This document shows, one piece after another, positions 33,918-42,989 of a stretch of 64,000 nt of DNA (within the stretch, counting starts at the first letter, position 1; every line of letters starts with the position of its first letter). Position numbers and translations under genes: made by a program. Source of the stretch: Limenecus sp048360435 (GTDB taxonomy: Bacteria; Cyanobacteriota; Vampirovibrionia; Gastranaerophilales; Gastranaerophilaceae); assembly GCA_048360435.1 (NCBI GenBank), contig DBGCOP010000038.1, forward strand, positions 5,570-69,569. The letters are read 5' to 3'. A model generated the notes under the pieces. The model did no database searches and was not told the DNA's origin. It saw only the letters and a list, made by a program, of their open reading frames with translations.

Positions 33918-36859
33918 TTTGTTACTCCTTCGGGGGAAGTCGGGTTAAGCGGTTCATACTGATCTTTGTTGAAGTAATTTTTTCTGCCCATAAGTCCGAT
34001 TGTCAAAAGTGTCAAAGCACTTGTTCCGACCAGAAGACCTATGGCAAGTTTTGACCATTTATTTCTTGAGCAGGAGTTTTCTGCTGCTCCTACGATGAAG
34101 TCCGTTACGTTTTTGCCGGATCGTTCGGCAAGAGGTTTATTTGCCACAGAATAGTTGAGTTTGCTGAGGACATGTTTTATTGCATCTTGTCTGTTATAAT
34201 TTTGTGAGGTGCTGAATTTGTCTCTGTAATCATAGATTACCTGCATGTATCTGTCGACGTCTATTCTTCCTATGTCATGGACTCTGTCTCTTAAGCGTGC
34301 TTCAACTTCTGATACCTTGCTAAAGTCATTTTTGTTGAAGATAGAATCAAGAAGTCCTTTTAAAATTTCTCCTTCATTTGCATGCGGCCAGATTTTATTG
34401 AATGTGCCCATGAAGTGGAACTTGAGTCTTTCTGTGTTTCTGTTGGCTTTTTCTATAAACTGTCTGATGAGTCCTTTTTCGCCTTCATTTTTACAGTTTT
34501 CGAGAATTGCTCTGAGCGTTTCATCGGAAACAGGTCCGTTGACTTCGTTTGCAATATTCCAGAGCATTGTTTTGCTGTGGTTGATGCCTTTTTTGTAGCC
34601 AGGGATAACTGCTTCGAATTTTGTAGTCCAGTTGTTTATATCATTTTTTTGAAGAACTATATCTTTGATATAGCGTTTCAATCCGTTTTGTGCTCTTTCA
34701 AACTCTTTTGCATAGAAGTCGGTATCACTCATTCCTGCCGGTTTAGGGGTTACGAATGAATAGTAAACCGGTCTGTTGTTGAGGTTATTTTTGAATTCTT
34801 CTACGTTTGAACCGAGAATTTTGTTTACGATTTCATCAATGTTTTTGAATGTATCAAGTGCTTTAATCGGTCTTGTGAAAGAGTCGACTGTGTTTACAAG
34901 TTTTTGATAGATTGATCTGATATTCATTGCATATTGTTTTTCAATGTTATCAGTCATTGTATGAGAGAAGTTGTGTGATGAAACACGTGTCATCAGTTGT
35001 TTAACTTTATAAAGCAAGCCGGGATTTTCATAAGTTCCAATCATTTCAATTACGGCTTTTTCTTCTTTGCTGGTTGCGTTAGAAGCGTATTTTGCCATTT
35101 GGTTAAGAACTTTTCCGTATTTATTCGGGTCAGCAGCTATTTCTTCAAATTTTCTTGTTACGAGTTTTGCAGCATTCTGAGAATCTGTTGCTGCAATTTC
35201 AAGCATTTCTGCTTTGTTGAAGCCGAGTGCTTGAAGATATTTTTGAGGAACTCTTTCCCAGTTTATTGCAGTAGAAGACTCGGATATGTTCATTATTGTC
35301 GCTTTTTCAATTTCAGCGATTCTTTCTTTCAATGCAATATTGGTTTCGGCAAAGTTGAAGATTTTTCTCATCTTATCTGTATCAACTTTGTTGTATCTTA
35401 CCTGTTCAAAATATGCATCAGCTTTTTTGTTAATGATGTTGCGAAGTACTTTGATAAGACTTTTGTCAACGTTTTGTTCTTCGTTTACGGTCCATATAAC
35501 TTTTCTTGCAAGAAGGTTTTTCACTGAATCCTGTTTTACAAGACCGATTTCTTCTTCACCAAATTTTATGCCTGATTCTTGAAGTGCTGCTGAAATTTCA
35601 TGAGGCTGTAAGCCTTTGTAATCAAGGAATCTTTTCGGTATGATGCCTTTTTTGTCGGCAGGAACCATTTCAACGGCTTCTTTTATTGCATCAGCAGTAA
35701 GTTTTTGTAAATCACTTTTGAAGCTTTCTGTTATGTGAACAATAGGTTCTGATGCATCCATTGCATATTTCATTTCTTCGCTAATGGCTGTTTGAATACC
35801 TGTTGCAAAATATCTTTTTGAAATAAAATCCTGAAGTTTTTTGAAGCTTTCGGGTGAAAGTTTGTTTGATTCGCCCCCAAGAATTGCTTCAAATTCTTCT
35901 ACAACTGCTTTGTCAGGTTTTATTTGCAATTCTTTCATTACGTGAGAAATATCATTTGTATTGTTATTAAGAAGATTGTTGATATTCTGTGCAAGATTTG
36001 TTGCTTTTTGTTCGCTCATTTTTGTTCGGATGTTTTCAAGTGTATTTTGGAGCGGTTTTTGAAGACTGTCAGCAGCAATTGATGACAGAACAGGAGTCAT
36101 TACGCCTGCTGTAAGCATCCAGAGAGTGTTGCCCTGAATTGCAATTTGTTTCATTTTGTCTTGAATTGCTTCTCTTCTGTTTTTGATATTTCTTGGGATT
36201 CCCAGTTTATCGCCGATTAAGTCAAGTTTTTCATAATCAGGAGCTTGTTTGTTGTAGTTACCGTTTTTATCAATATGTCTGTATAAATCCCAGGCAAGGT
36301 ACTGAGGATCTTCAAAGAAATTTTTTCTTCTTCCGTAAGAGTCTACATATTTCTGGTTTATGTCAACACCTGTTGCCATTTTGATAGGTGCACCGATAAC
36401 TCTGGGCCATACTGCCATTGATGCAAACCATGTCGCCAAGCCGACAAATTCCATACCTTTTGCAAACGGAAAGAGTTTTGAGGTTGCGAGAACTGCGGCA
36501 ATTCCCAAAGAACCTGTTCTGATGGCAAGGTCATTAATCTTTCCGACTGAATAGTCTGTTCCTTCGCCTTTGAAGGCAGCTTTGTAGAAGTATTTTGCAT
36601 AGTCAGCATAAGATTTTACCGTGCTTGCAGCAGATTGGAAGATATTTTCTTTTACAAGATAACCATTCGGGCTGTGCGGCTTTACACCTTTTGGTGTTGT
36701 AGTTGCAGGGCTGAGCGGTTCAGCAGGAATGTATGAAAAATTTTGGTATTGCGAAAATTCTTTTTGAATTGCATGCACCGGTTTTTGAGCAACAGGGGGT
36801 GTTGCGTTGTTTGTTACTTGAGGTTTATAAACAGGTATAGTATTGATTAAGTTTCCCAT
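33914..36859 (-). CDS. Very large membrane-anchored helical protein
   Basis: 981 residues, unrecognised. Residues 1-70 are disordered and Pro-rich. A membrane region follows (about 112-155) that ends in the motif TGVDINQKY (163-171) and W-D-L. Another hydrophobic stretch lies near 245-265. Next comes about 650 residues of mostly helical, Lys/Glu-rich sequence without known motifs, and finally a C-terminal helix (LAIGLLVGTSALTLLTIGLM, about 940-959). The first membrane block resembles that of the next-door 375-residue protein (RGIDLNQPY). GAGGTG serves as SD. It overlaps the GH13 gene by 4 nt. A scaffold role is speculation. Confidence 0.75.
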   Translation of the reverse strand: MGNLINTIPVYKPQVTNNATPPVAQKPVHAIQKEFSQYQNFSYIPAEPLSPATTTPKGVKPHSPNGYLVKENIFQSAASTVKSYADYAKYFYKAAFKGEGTDYSVGKINDLAIRTGSLGIAAVLATSKLFPFAKGMEFVGLATWFASMAVWPRVIGAPIKMATGVDINQKYVDSYGRRKNFFEDPQYLAWDLYRHIDKNGNYNKQAPDYEKLDLIGDKLGIPRNIKNRREAIQDKMKQIAIQGNTLWMLTAGVMTPVLSSIAADSLQKPLQNTLENIRTKMSEQKATNLAQNINNLLNNNTNDISHVMKELQIKPDKAVVEEFEAILGGESNKLSPESFKKLQDFISKRYFATGIQTAISEEMKYAMDASEPIVHITESFKSDLQKLTADAIKEAVEMVPADKKGIIPKRFLDYKGLQPHEISAALQESGIKFGEEEIGLVKQDSVKNLLARKVIWTVNEEQNVDKSLIKVLRNIINKKADAYFEQVRYNKVDTDKMRKIFNFAETNIALKERIAEIEKATIMNISESSTAINWERVPQKYLQALGFNKAEMLEIAATDSQNAAKLVTRKFEEIAADPNKYGKVLNQMAKYASNATSKEEKAVIEMIGTYENPGLLYKVKQLMTRVSSHNFSHTMTDNIEKQYAMNIRSIYQKLVNTVDSFTRPIKALDTFKNIDEIVNKILGSNVEEFKNNLNNRPVYYSFVTPKPAGMSDTDFYAKEFERAQNGLKRYIKDIVLQKNDINNWTTKFEAVIPGYKKGINHSKTMLWNIANEVNGPVSDETLRAILENCKNEGEKGLIRQFIEKANRNTERLKFHFMGTFNKIWPHANEGEILKGLLDSIFNKNDFSKVSEVEARLRDRVHDIGRIDVDRYMQVIYDYRDKFSTSQNYNRQDAIKHVLSKLNYSVANKPLAERSGKNVTDFIVGAAENSCSRNKWSKLAIGLLVGTSALTLLTIGLMGRKNYFNKDQYEPLNPTSPEGVTK

Positions 36860-37987
36860 CTATTTTTGCACCTCATTTGTCTTTTCATCTTTTTTTACAA
36901 TTTTGTGGTTTCTGCCCGATGTTTTTCCTATAAGAAGAGAAATTGCAGTTAATGTAGCTAATCCTGTAAGTGTGATGATTGATTTACCTGCAATTGAGGA
37001 GGCTTTGTTATGTCCTTTCCAAAACTCTGTGAAGCTTTTTCCGAAAGGTTTGAGTGCGTAATCATAAACAGCTATTTTGGCATTGTGCAATCTTTGTTTC
37101 AGCGGTGTTTTGTTGATTCCGAATATACCGTCTTTTACAGTACGTTTGAAACCTGCGAGCGATTCATTTTTCCAGGGTGTCTGGTTTGCCATGCCGATTC
37201 CAAGAGCAACGTAGCAAGCTGTGAGGGCATATTGCCATGCTCTTGCCATGATGATTGTCTTTTTGACAAGCGGTTTTACTGTTGAATCAACATCATTTGC
37301 ATCTTCTTTTATTCCGTATTTTTTGGCAAGTTTTATGTATTTTTCGTTTATTTCTTCAGGAGTTTTTCCTTCATGGTTGTATAACAAATCCCATCTTGTG
37401 AAATCAGCACTTTCAAAAACTTTGTGATATTCTGTGTCTTTTCCGAAAACGCCTGTATGATTTGTTGACGTAGGGATAGCTCTGGCATAAGGCTGGTTCA
37501 GATCAATGCCTCTTGTCAGGCGGACTGTTGTGTTGACTATTGATTTTGCAATTGCTGCACCTACATAATACAAGCCTACACCGAGTGCCATATGTTTTGC
37601 TACTGTTTTTGCAGCTTTTGCTGCTTGAAAATTGTTTTTGTTTACACCTGCATAAAAAAGAGCTGCTAGAATAGGACCGCCTACATAATAGGGGAATTTT
37701 GCAGTTTGAAGAAATTCAAAAAATGTATAATCCTGTGCTCCGCCTAGTCCTCTGGGGAAATGTTTGAGAGGAATAGCTTTTGTTTTTTCCCAATTAACTC
37801 TCATTTTCTCTGAGAATGTATCATCTAAGAGAGTATCTTTTTTATAGATGCGATTGTTTTCTTTACTGTTTTGGGCTTGAAAGTTTTTGTCAATATATTG
37901 TTTTGTACTTGTTTCGGAAGCTGAAAATGAGCCGACAGCGGCAGGATTATTGACATAATTCATTAGATTATTCGACACAGTAACCAT
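36860..37987 (-). CDS. Membrane protein related to the 981-residue neighbour
   Basis: 375 residues, first gene of the operon. The disordered N-terminus is followed by hydrophobic segments near 98-114, 133-150 and 250-272, the motif RGIDLNQPY at 159-167, a WDLLY patch, and a C-terminal helix (about 335-353) followed by a Lys-rich tail. The order and spacing of DLNQ/DINQ and WDL match the 981-residue protein downstream, pointing to a shared N-terminal domain. AAGGGGA precedes the ATG. The next gene starts at the base immediately after its stop. Function unknown. Confidence 0.75.
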   Translation of the reverse strand: MVTVSNNLMNYVNNPAAVGSFSASETSTKQYIDKNFQAQNSKENNRIYKKDTLLDDTFSEKMRVNWEKTKAIPLKHFPRGLGGAQDYTFFEFLQTAKFPYYVGGPILAALFYAGVNKNNFQAAKAAKTVAKHMALGVGLYYVGAAIAKSIVNTTVRLTRGIDLNQPYARAIPTSTNHTGVFGKDTEYHKVFESADFTRWDLLYNHEGKTPEEINEKYIKLAKKYGIKEDANDVDSTVKPLVKKTIIMARAWQYALTACYVALGIGMANQTPWKNESLAGFKRTVKDGIFGINKTPLKQRLHNAKIAVYDYALKPFGKSFTEFWKGHNKASSIAGKSIITLTGLATLTAISLLIGKTSGRNHKIVKKDEKTNEVQK

Positions 37988-38277
37988 AGTTCCCCTTGAA
38001 TCGCATGTATAGTCCTACTAATTAAAGGTTCATCAAAAAATTTTTTGCTATGTAAAATACACAAATTTTTGAATAGATCTCCTAGAACTAGTCTACCACA
38101 GGATTTTGAATATAAAATTCTTTTTTACATTTTGTAATATATTTAAAGCCAAAACTGTATTCAGTTTCAGTTTGACTTTTTGATATTAATTATTAAAACA
38201 TAATCATACAAACAGATGTAGTAAACACACGGGCAATCCTTAATAATTAGTTAGTGTAGTTATAATCAGCAGACCCT
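37988..38277. promoter_or_regulatory. Divergent region between the GH13 operon and the fliJ operon
   Basis: This 290-nt, very AT-rich region holds both divergent promoters. TATAAT at 38261-38266 lies 11 nt before the fliJ ATG, giving a leader of only a few nucleotides. A CTAGAACTAG repeat sits at about 38087-38096. I see no ORF or RNA gene. Confidence 0.45.
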
Positions 38278-38832
38278 ATGCCTTTTCGTTACAGATTACA
38301 AAAAATTCTGGATTTCAGAATCAGAAAAAAAGAAGAACAGCTTCAAAATGTACGTAATGCACAGGCGCTGGTGCTGAAGATAGAAGGACTGATAGACAGA
38401 AACAACAAAGAAATTGCGACAACAAGAATAAATATGCGTCAGGCTGATTTTTCTATGTATGAGGCTTATGACAATTTCCTGAAACACCTGTATGTTAAAG
38501 GTGAGCAGCTTGAAGCCGACAGGCAGGAAGCACAAAAAGCACTTGAGGTTGAAAAAGACAAGCTCAGAGAACTCGAAAAGGCGGTTAAAGTTCTTGAAAA
38601 ACATAAAGAAAGAAGCCGTGAGGCATATCTTGAAGAAGAAAAACAAATAGAGCTCAAGAGACTATCAGAAGTCGCAATCCAGAAATATTTTGCAAAAACC
38701 AGAGCACAGCAGGAAGAAGAACTTGCTGAAATGTTAAAAAATTCCCAGTATAATGAAGGAACGGATATAAATGAATATCTCGAGTACCCAGACTCCGACA
38801 GAAACCCAACAACAAACAACAACGCAGGTTAG
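38278..38832 (+). CDS. fliJ: Flagellar export chaperone FliJ-like protein
   Basis: 184 residues. MPFRYRLQKILDFRIRKKEEQ is the typical FliJ start, and residues 20-160 form one long charged coiled coil. FliJ couples the flagellar export ATPase FliI to the gate. It is somewhat longer than the usual 145-150 residues, with a low-complexity C-terminal tail. The fliK-like ORF begins 62 nt before its stop in another frame. The flagellar neighbours support the call. No fliI is in the window. Confidence 0.8.
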   Translation: MPFRYRLQKILDFRIRKKEEQLQNVRNAQALVLKIEGLIDRNNKEIATTRINMRQADFSMYEAYDNFLKHLYVKGEQLEADRQEAQKALEVEKDKLRELEKAVKVLEKHKERSREAYLEEEKQIELKRLSEVAIQKYFAKTRAQQEEELAEMLKNSQYNEGTDINEYLEYPDSDRNPTTNNNAG

Positions 38833-39526
38833 TGAAAAATCTGCATCAAATAATTCCGAGAAGATTTCTTCTGCAAAGACAGAAGAAAAAAAAGATACAA
38901 AAGAAAATGAAAATAAAGGCGAATTTCAAAAACTTCTCGAAGAGCCAAAATCAACTGACAAAGTCAGCCTTGAGCAGCCTGTTCAAAATAATCAGAACCT
39001 GAACATGATAAACGATGAATACGTCAACAAGTTCGGTTTTGATACTGTGTCAGCTTTCAAAAACATGAAATCACTTTACAACTATGATTCTATGAAAATT
39101 TCTAAAGATGATGCTAAGTTTTTTGCTGATCTTGTAGAAAATAAACAGTTTGCTCTACAACAAAACGGAGACAAATCGAATCTCATCAAATTTGCTGATG
39201 AGGTAGGACCTACATACAAAGCACAACAAACCTCCAAAGTTCTTACGGATTTGATTAATAAAGCATATAATGATCAGAAACCTGTGAGAATAGATTTTGA
39301 CAACAATGTATCCGTTATTTTGAAGGTAGATACAAAAGGTAAAGTTTCTGCGGAATTTATTCCGGGTGACAAAGCTGTTGAAGCTTATTTGAAAAATAAC
39401 ATAGGCTTTTTGAAACAGAGATTTGATGATCAGAATCTTCCATATAACGATATTTTATACAGACAGTCAAATCAAAACAACCAGAACCGCGAAAGACAAC
39501 AACAAAGAAAAGATAAAGGAGAGTAA
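38771..39526 (+). CDS. fliK: FliK-like hook-length control protein
   Basis: 251 residues. The first 75 are disordered, rich in Gln, Thr, Ser, Lys and Glu, as in FliK. The C-terminal region (about 170-232) has the FliK-C pattern: a beta strand VRIDFDNNVSVILKVD followed by G-K-V-S-A-E-F and a helix AVEAYLKNNIGFLKQRF. FliK is secreted, measures the hook and switches export specificity. The start at 38771 has GAAGGA about 10 nt upstream; the overlap with fliJ is 62 nt. The similarity is architectural rather than high identity, so the symbol is provisional. Confidence 0.62.
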   Translation: MNISSTQTPTETQQQTTTQVSEKSASNNSEKISSAKTEEKKDTKENENKGEFQKLLEEPKSTDKVSLEQPVQNNQNLNMINDEYVNKFGFDTVSAFKNMKSLYNYDSMKISKDDAKFFADLVENKQFALQQNGDKSNLIKFADEVGPTYKAQQTSKVLTDLINKAYNDQKPVRIDFDNNVSVILKVDTKGKVSAEFIPGDKAVEAYLKNNIGFLKQRFDDQNLPYNDILYRQSNQNNQNRERQQQRKDKGE

Positions 39527-39528
39527 AA

Positions 39529-40365
39529 ATGAATGATTCATTTGTAAATGCTCTAAATACACAAAAAGCTACATCTGATTGGATGGATGCTATTTCAGAA
39601 AACCTTACCAATATATACACACCCGGTTATCGTGAAACTCAGGCAAGTTTTAAGACTTTTTTAAACACGGCAATAATTGACGGGTTTAACAAGAACGTAG
39701 GTCAGGGTAAATCTACTCCCGGTACGTCTAACGAAAACGTATTTCTCGAAGGTGAGGGATATTTTACTCTCAGACGATCTGACGGGCAAATAGTCTATTC
39801 AAGACTCGGTGAATTTACGTTTGATAAAGAAGGTGTTTACAAAAACCCCAGCGGATATACTGTTCAGGGGTATATTCTGAATGATAAAGGCGAGATTATG
39901 CAGGGTACAAAGCCGATTGATGCTGACATATACGCTGAAACAGGAATAAAAGGCGGTGCTGTAAACATACCGACAACTAATATAAAACTCTGGATTGATC
40001 CGAATAACGGAAAATATCTTGGCAAATATGATGAATTTGAATTCAAAGGCGACGGCATTTTATATGGTAAATCAGATGGTGGAAAAAATGTAGTGCCTTT
40101 ATACAAGCTTGCTATTATGAACTTTCATAATCCCGAAGGGCTTTATGAAACCAAACAGGGCGAATTTATTGAAACTGAAGAGTCAGGACGTCCTGTTATC
40201 GGAAGAGGTGAAGTCAGGGGCGGTTTGTTAGAAATGTCAAACTGTGATTTTAAAGCAAACATTTCTTATTATCAGCAGGCAAAAATGCAGCTTGATGTTT
40301 CCAACAAGCTGATTCAAACCAACAAGCAGCTTCTTCAGGAAGTATTACAGCTGATAAGTTCATAA
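39529..40365 (+). CDS. Flagellar rod/hook protein (FlgF/FlgG/FlgE family)
   Basis: 278 residues. The N-terminal helix with NLTNIYTPGYRE (about 26-37) corresponds to the family signature N-I-A-N-x-N-T-x-G-[FY]. FLEGEGYFTLRRSDGQIVYSR-type sequence (about 68-88) and the C-terminal LEMSNCDFKANI...SNKLIQTNKQLLQEV match FlgF/FlgG. The GESF signature is altered. It is exported through the flagellar type III system into the rod or hook. It follows the fliK-like gene by 2 nt and ends at a terminator. FlgF, FlgG or a short FlgE cannot be separated here. Confidence 0.82.
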   Translation: MNDSFVNALNTQKATSDWMDAISENLTNIYTPGYRETQASFKTFLNTAIIDGFNKNVGQGKSTPGTSNENVFLEGEGYFTLRRSDGQIVYSRLGEFTFDKEGVYKNPSGYTVQGYILNDKGEIMQGTKPIDADIYAETGIKGGAVNIPTTNIKLWIDPNNGKYLGKYDEFEFKGDGILYGKSDGGKNVVPLYKLAIMNFHNPEGLYETKQGEFIETEESGRPVIGRGEVRGGLLEMSNCDFKANISYYQQAKMQLDVSNKLIQTNKQLLQEVLQLISS

Positions 40366-40392
40366 TTAAACAGGTTATCCTAATTTATTAAT

Positions 40393-40422
40393 GCCTTTGT
40401 TCGGACTGACAGAGGCTTTTTA
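40393..40422 (+). terminator. Terminator of the fliJ-fliK-rod/hook operon
   Basis: GCCTTTGT (40393-40400) pairs with ACAGAGGC (40409-40416) with one G-T wobble, 8-nt loop, followed by TTTTTATTTT. Confidence 0.82.
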
Positions 40423-40740
40423 TTTTAAGAAATTCTGACAAAAATTATAGAAAATTACATTTTTGAGTTCAATAATTTTGTCACCGACTTTTTTTATTGT
40501 GCTTCCGTCAGGTGCTTTTATATATGATTCAACAGGCTTGTTCGGCATTTTTTGAAGAGCTTTTACAGGATTGTCAAATCGGTCAAGTTTTATCGCTTTG
40601 CCATAATAACCTATACCCGGAATATTATTGCTGAGAGTATAAGTTGAATTGCCTGATGTATGTTTATATTTTCTTAAAATACTTCCGTCTTTGTTAAATG
40701 TTCTTTCAATAATTACTTTGGGCTGAATTTTTAGTGCCAT
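40420..40740 (-). CDS. Hypothetical protein
   Basis: 106 residues. It is beta-rich with repeated two-strand units such as FNKDGSILRKYKH and APDGSTIKKVGDKI, reminiscent of short beta-hairpin repeats. No signal peptide or membrane segment. AAGGAA is well placed before the ATG. It is convergent with the flagellar operon and its stop overlaps that operon's terminator. Function unknown. Confidence 0.65.
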   Translation of the reverse strand: MALKIQPKVIIERTFNKDGSILRKYKHTSGNSTYTLSNNIPGIGYYGKAIKLDRFDNPVKALQKMPNKPVESYIKAPDGSTIKKVGDKIIELKNVIFYNFCQNFLK

Positions 40741-40830
40741 TATTAATTCCTTTCAAAACTTGTACGAGGTAGAAATCTTGTGAAAAAAAATTTTTGCTAG
40801 TTTTTTTTATATTGTTAAAAAATGTCACAA

Positions 40831-40992
40831 TTATTTTTTTTCATAAGCGACAGAAACTGTGTAAGAATCGTTGGAAACATCTACAATTGACCATCTCAAA
40901 GGTACAATCCCGGATTTTTCAAGTTCAGACTCAATGTAACCTGAAGTTAGTTCAAGTGTTTTTCTGATTATAAAAGTGTTAGTTTCTATCAT
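40831..40992 (-). CDS. 53-residue protein translationally coupled to glmS
   Basis: The ATG at 40992 overlaps the glmS stop as TAATG. The product (MIETNTFIIRKTLE, then GYIESELEKSGIVPLRW, ending VSVAYEKK) has an alternating beta-alpha-beta-beta look, consistent with a small folded domain. No family recognised. The tight coupling to glmS is good evidence that it is translated. A role linked to GlmS or aminosugar supply would be inference only. Confidence 0.65.
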   Translation of the reverse strand: MIETNTFIIRKTLELTSGYIESELEKSGIVPLRWSIVDVSNDSYTVSVAYEKK

Positions 40993-42839
40993 TATTCCAC
41001 CGTGACGGATTTTGCCAGATTTCTTGGCTGGTCTACGTCTTTTCCGAGGAATTCGGCAATGTAATAAGCCAGAAGTTGTAAAGGTACAGAAGCTATTACC
41101 GGTGAAAGGTATTCATCAACTTCAGGTACTTTCAGGATATATTCAAATACATCTTCCAGGTGTTTGTCATCTGCTGAAGTGAGTGCTATCATTCTTGCAT
41201 TTCTTGCTTTTGCTTCTTCAGCATTTGAAAGAACTTTTTCATAAACAATGCTTCCGGGCATGAGGATTGCCAGAACCGGCATTGTTTCATCAAGCATTGC
41301 AATAGGTCCGTGTTTCAATTCTCCTGCCGGATATCCTGTTGCGTTAATATAGCTGATTTCCTTGAGTTTCAATGCACCTTCAAGAGCCGTTGGGAAGTTG
41401 ATTCCTCTGGCTATATAAATAAAGTTTTTGTAAGAAGCAAATGCTCTTGCACACTTTATTACATCATCTTTGTGAGAAAGAACTGTTTCGATTTTTTGCG
41501 GCAAAAGAAGCATTTCATGTTTCAGAGTTTTGATTTTGTCTGAATCAAAAGAGCCTTTGATTTCTGCAATATACATTGCAAAAAGGTAAAGGGCTATGAG
41601 TTGGGCATTGAAGGATTTAGTCGCAGCAACACTTACTTCTATACCGGCATTTACCGGTATAAGGCTGTGCGCTTCTCTTGCCATGATTGAATCAGGTCTG
41701 TTTGTAATAATCAAAACATGTGAACCGACAGATTTTGCCTGTCTGATAGCCGTAATTGTGTCAGATGTTTCACCGGATTGTGAAATGCCGATTACAAGAG
41801 TGTTTGCATCTGTAACTGTTTTTCTATATATGTATTCACTTGAAGCTTCAACATCAACAGGGATATTGGTAAATGCTTCGAGGATATATTTAGCAACCAT
41901 TGCTGCATGAAGAGAAGTTCCGCAGGCAATAATCTCAATTCTTTTAAGGTTTTTGATTTCGTCTTTCGTGAGTTTGACTTCGTCGAGTACAATCGGTTTA
42001 TTGATGTCAGGGAGTTTTCCGGAAAGCACATTTCTGATTACATCCGGCTGTTCATGTATTTCTTTGAGCATAAAATGTTTATAGCCCATTTTGCTCATAG
42101 CAACAGGCTCCCAAGGAAGAATTTCTTCTTTTTTATCAATTTGTCTACCTTCGATGTCAGTAATCAAAACGCTTGATGGTGTGAGCACAGCAACCTGATC
42201 GTCATCAAGGTAGATTACACGTTTTGTATATTGAATTATAGCCGGTGAATCACTGGCAAGAAAGTTTTCGCCCTGACCCATTGCAACAATAAGAGGCGCA
42301 TTTTTTCTTGTGCCGACAAGAATGTTTGGTTCATCTTGGTGCATTACACAAAGAGCATAGGCACCTTTGAGTCTTTTAGCAGCTGCTCTGACAGCTTTGG
42401 GGAGGTCATTAAGTTTTCCGTATTCATGTGCAATAAGGTGTGCAACTACTTCTGTATCGGTTTCAGATTTGAAGATACAGCCTTCTTTTAAGAGTTCTGT
42501 TTTAAGTTCTTTATAGTTTTCAACAATACCGTTATGAACAATTGCGAGTTTACCGCAGTTACAAGTGTGGGGGTGAGCATTGATTGTGTTTGGAAGTCCG
42601 TGAGTTGCCCAGCGGATGTGACCTATGCCGGCAGTTGTTTCAATGATTTCTGATTTGTGTTGTTCAATCAGGTCTTTGAGGTTCTGGAGTTTGCCTTCTG
42701 CTTTATAAACTTTGATTTTGCCTTCAGAGTTTACGGCAATTCCGGCAGAGTCATATCCTCTGTATTCCAGTTTGCTTAAGCCGTTGAGCAAGATATCAAC
42801 AACAGGTTTAGAACCTACATATCCAACTATTCCGCACAT
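40992..42839 (-). CDS. glmS: Glucosamine--fructose-6-phosphate aminotransferase
   Basis: 615 residues. It makes glucosamine-6-phosphate from fructose-6-phosphate and glutamine, the first step to UDP-GlcNAc. Cys2, N-terminal after Met removal in MCGIVGYVG, is the glutaminase nucleophile. The glutaminase domain spans about 1-240 (HTRWATHG-type sequence GHIRWATHG). Two SIS domains follow, with SQSGETSDT around 350 and GRGINFPTALEGALKLKE near 485. The terminal KSVTVE is the standard GlmS tail. A coupled small gene follows. I found no glmS ribozyme: the leader on the minus strand upstream of 42839 is short and AT-rich. Confidence 0.97.
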   Translation of the reverse strand: MCGIVGYVGSKPVVDILLNGLSKLEYRGYDSAGIAVNSEGKIKVYKAEGKLQNLKDLIEQHKSEIIETTAGIGHIRWATHGLPNTINAHPHTCNCGKLAIVHNGIVENYKELKTELLKEGCIFKSETDTEVVAHLIAHEYGKLNDLPKAVRAAAKRLKGAYALCVMHQDEPNILVGTRKNAPLIVAMGQGENFLASDSPAIIQYTKRVIYLDDDQVAVLTPSSVLITDIEGRQIDKKEEILPWEPVAMSKMGYKHFMLKEIHEQPDVIRNVLSGKLPDINKPIVLDEVKLTKDEIKNLKRIEIIACGTSLHAAMVAKYILEAFTNIPVDVEASSEYIYRKTVTDANTLVIGISQSGETSDTITAIRQAKSVGSHVLIITNRPDSIMAREAHSLIPVNAGIEVSVAATKSFNAQLIALYLFAMYIAEIKGSFDSDKIKTLKHEMLLLPQKIETVLSHKDDVIKCARAFASYKNFIYIARGINFPTALEGALKLKEISYINATGYPAGELKHGPIAMLDETMPVLAILMPGSIVYEKVLSNAEEAKARNARMIALTSADDKHLEDVFEYILKVPEVDEYLSPVIASVPLQLLAYYIAEFLGKDVDQPRNLAKSVTVE

Positions 42840-42989
42840 ATTATCTCATCCTCAAATTGTCTATAACTTAAAATTATTATAAAATTTTATTTCAAAAAAT
42901 CATTTTTGGGAAGTGGCAGGACATTAATATTTTATAAAGATTGTTTTTTTTGATTAGCAAAAATTTTTTTTCAGTGATTTAAAGCAAAT

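Noticed and set aside
34245..35582. Several 100-170-codon plus-strand ORFs under the 981-residue gene
   Set aside because: Antisense shadows of a Lys/Glu-rich helical coding region; Phe/Ser-rich with no starts supported by SD.
42840..42989. glmS ribozyme or riboswitch upstream of glmS
   Set aside because: The leader is short and AT-rich; I see none of the conserved ribozyme core.
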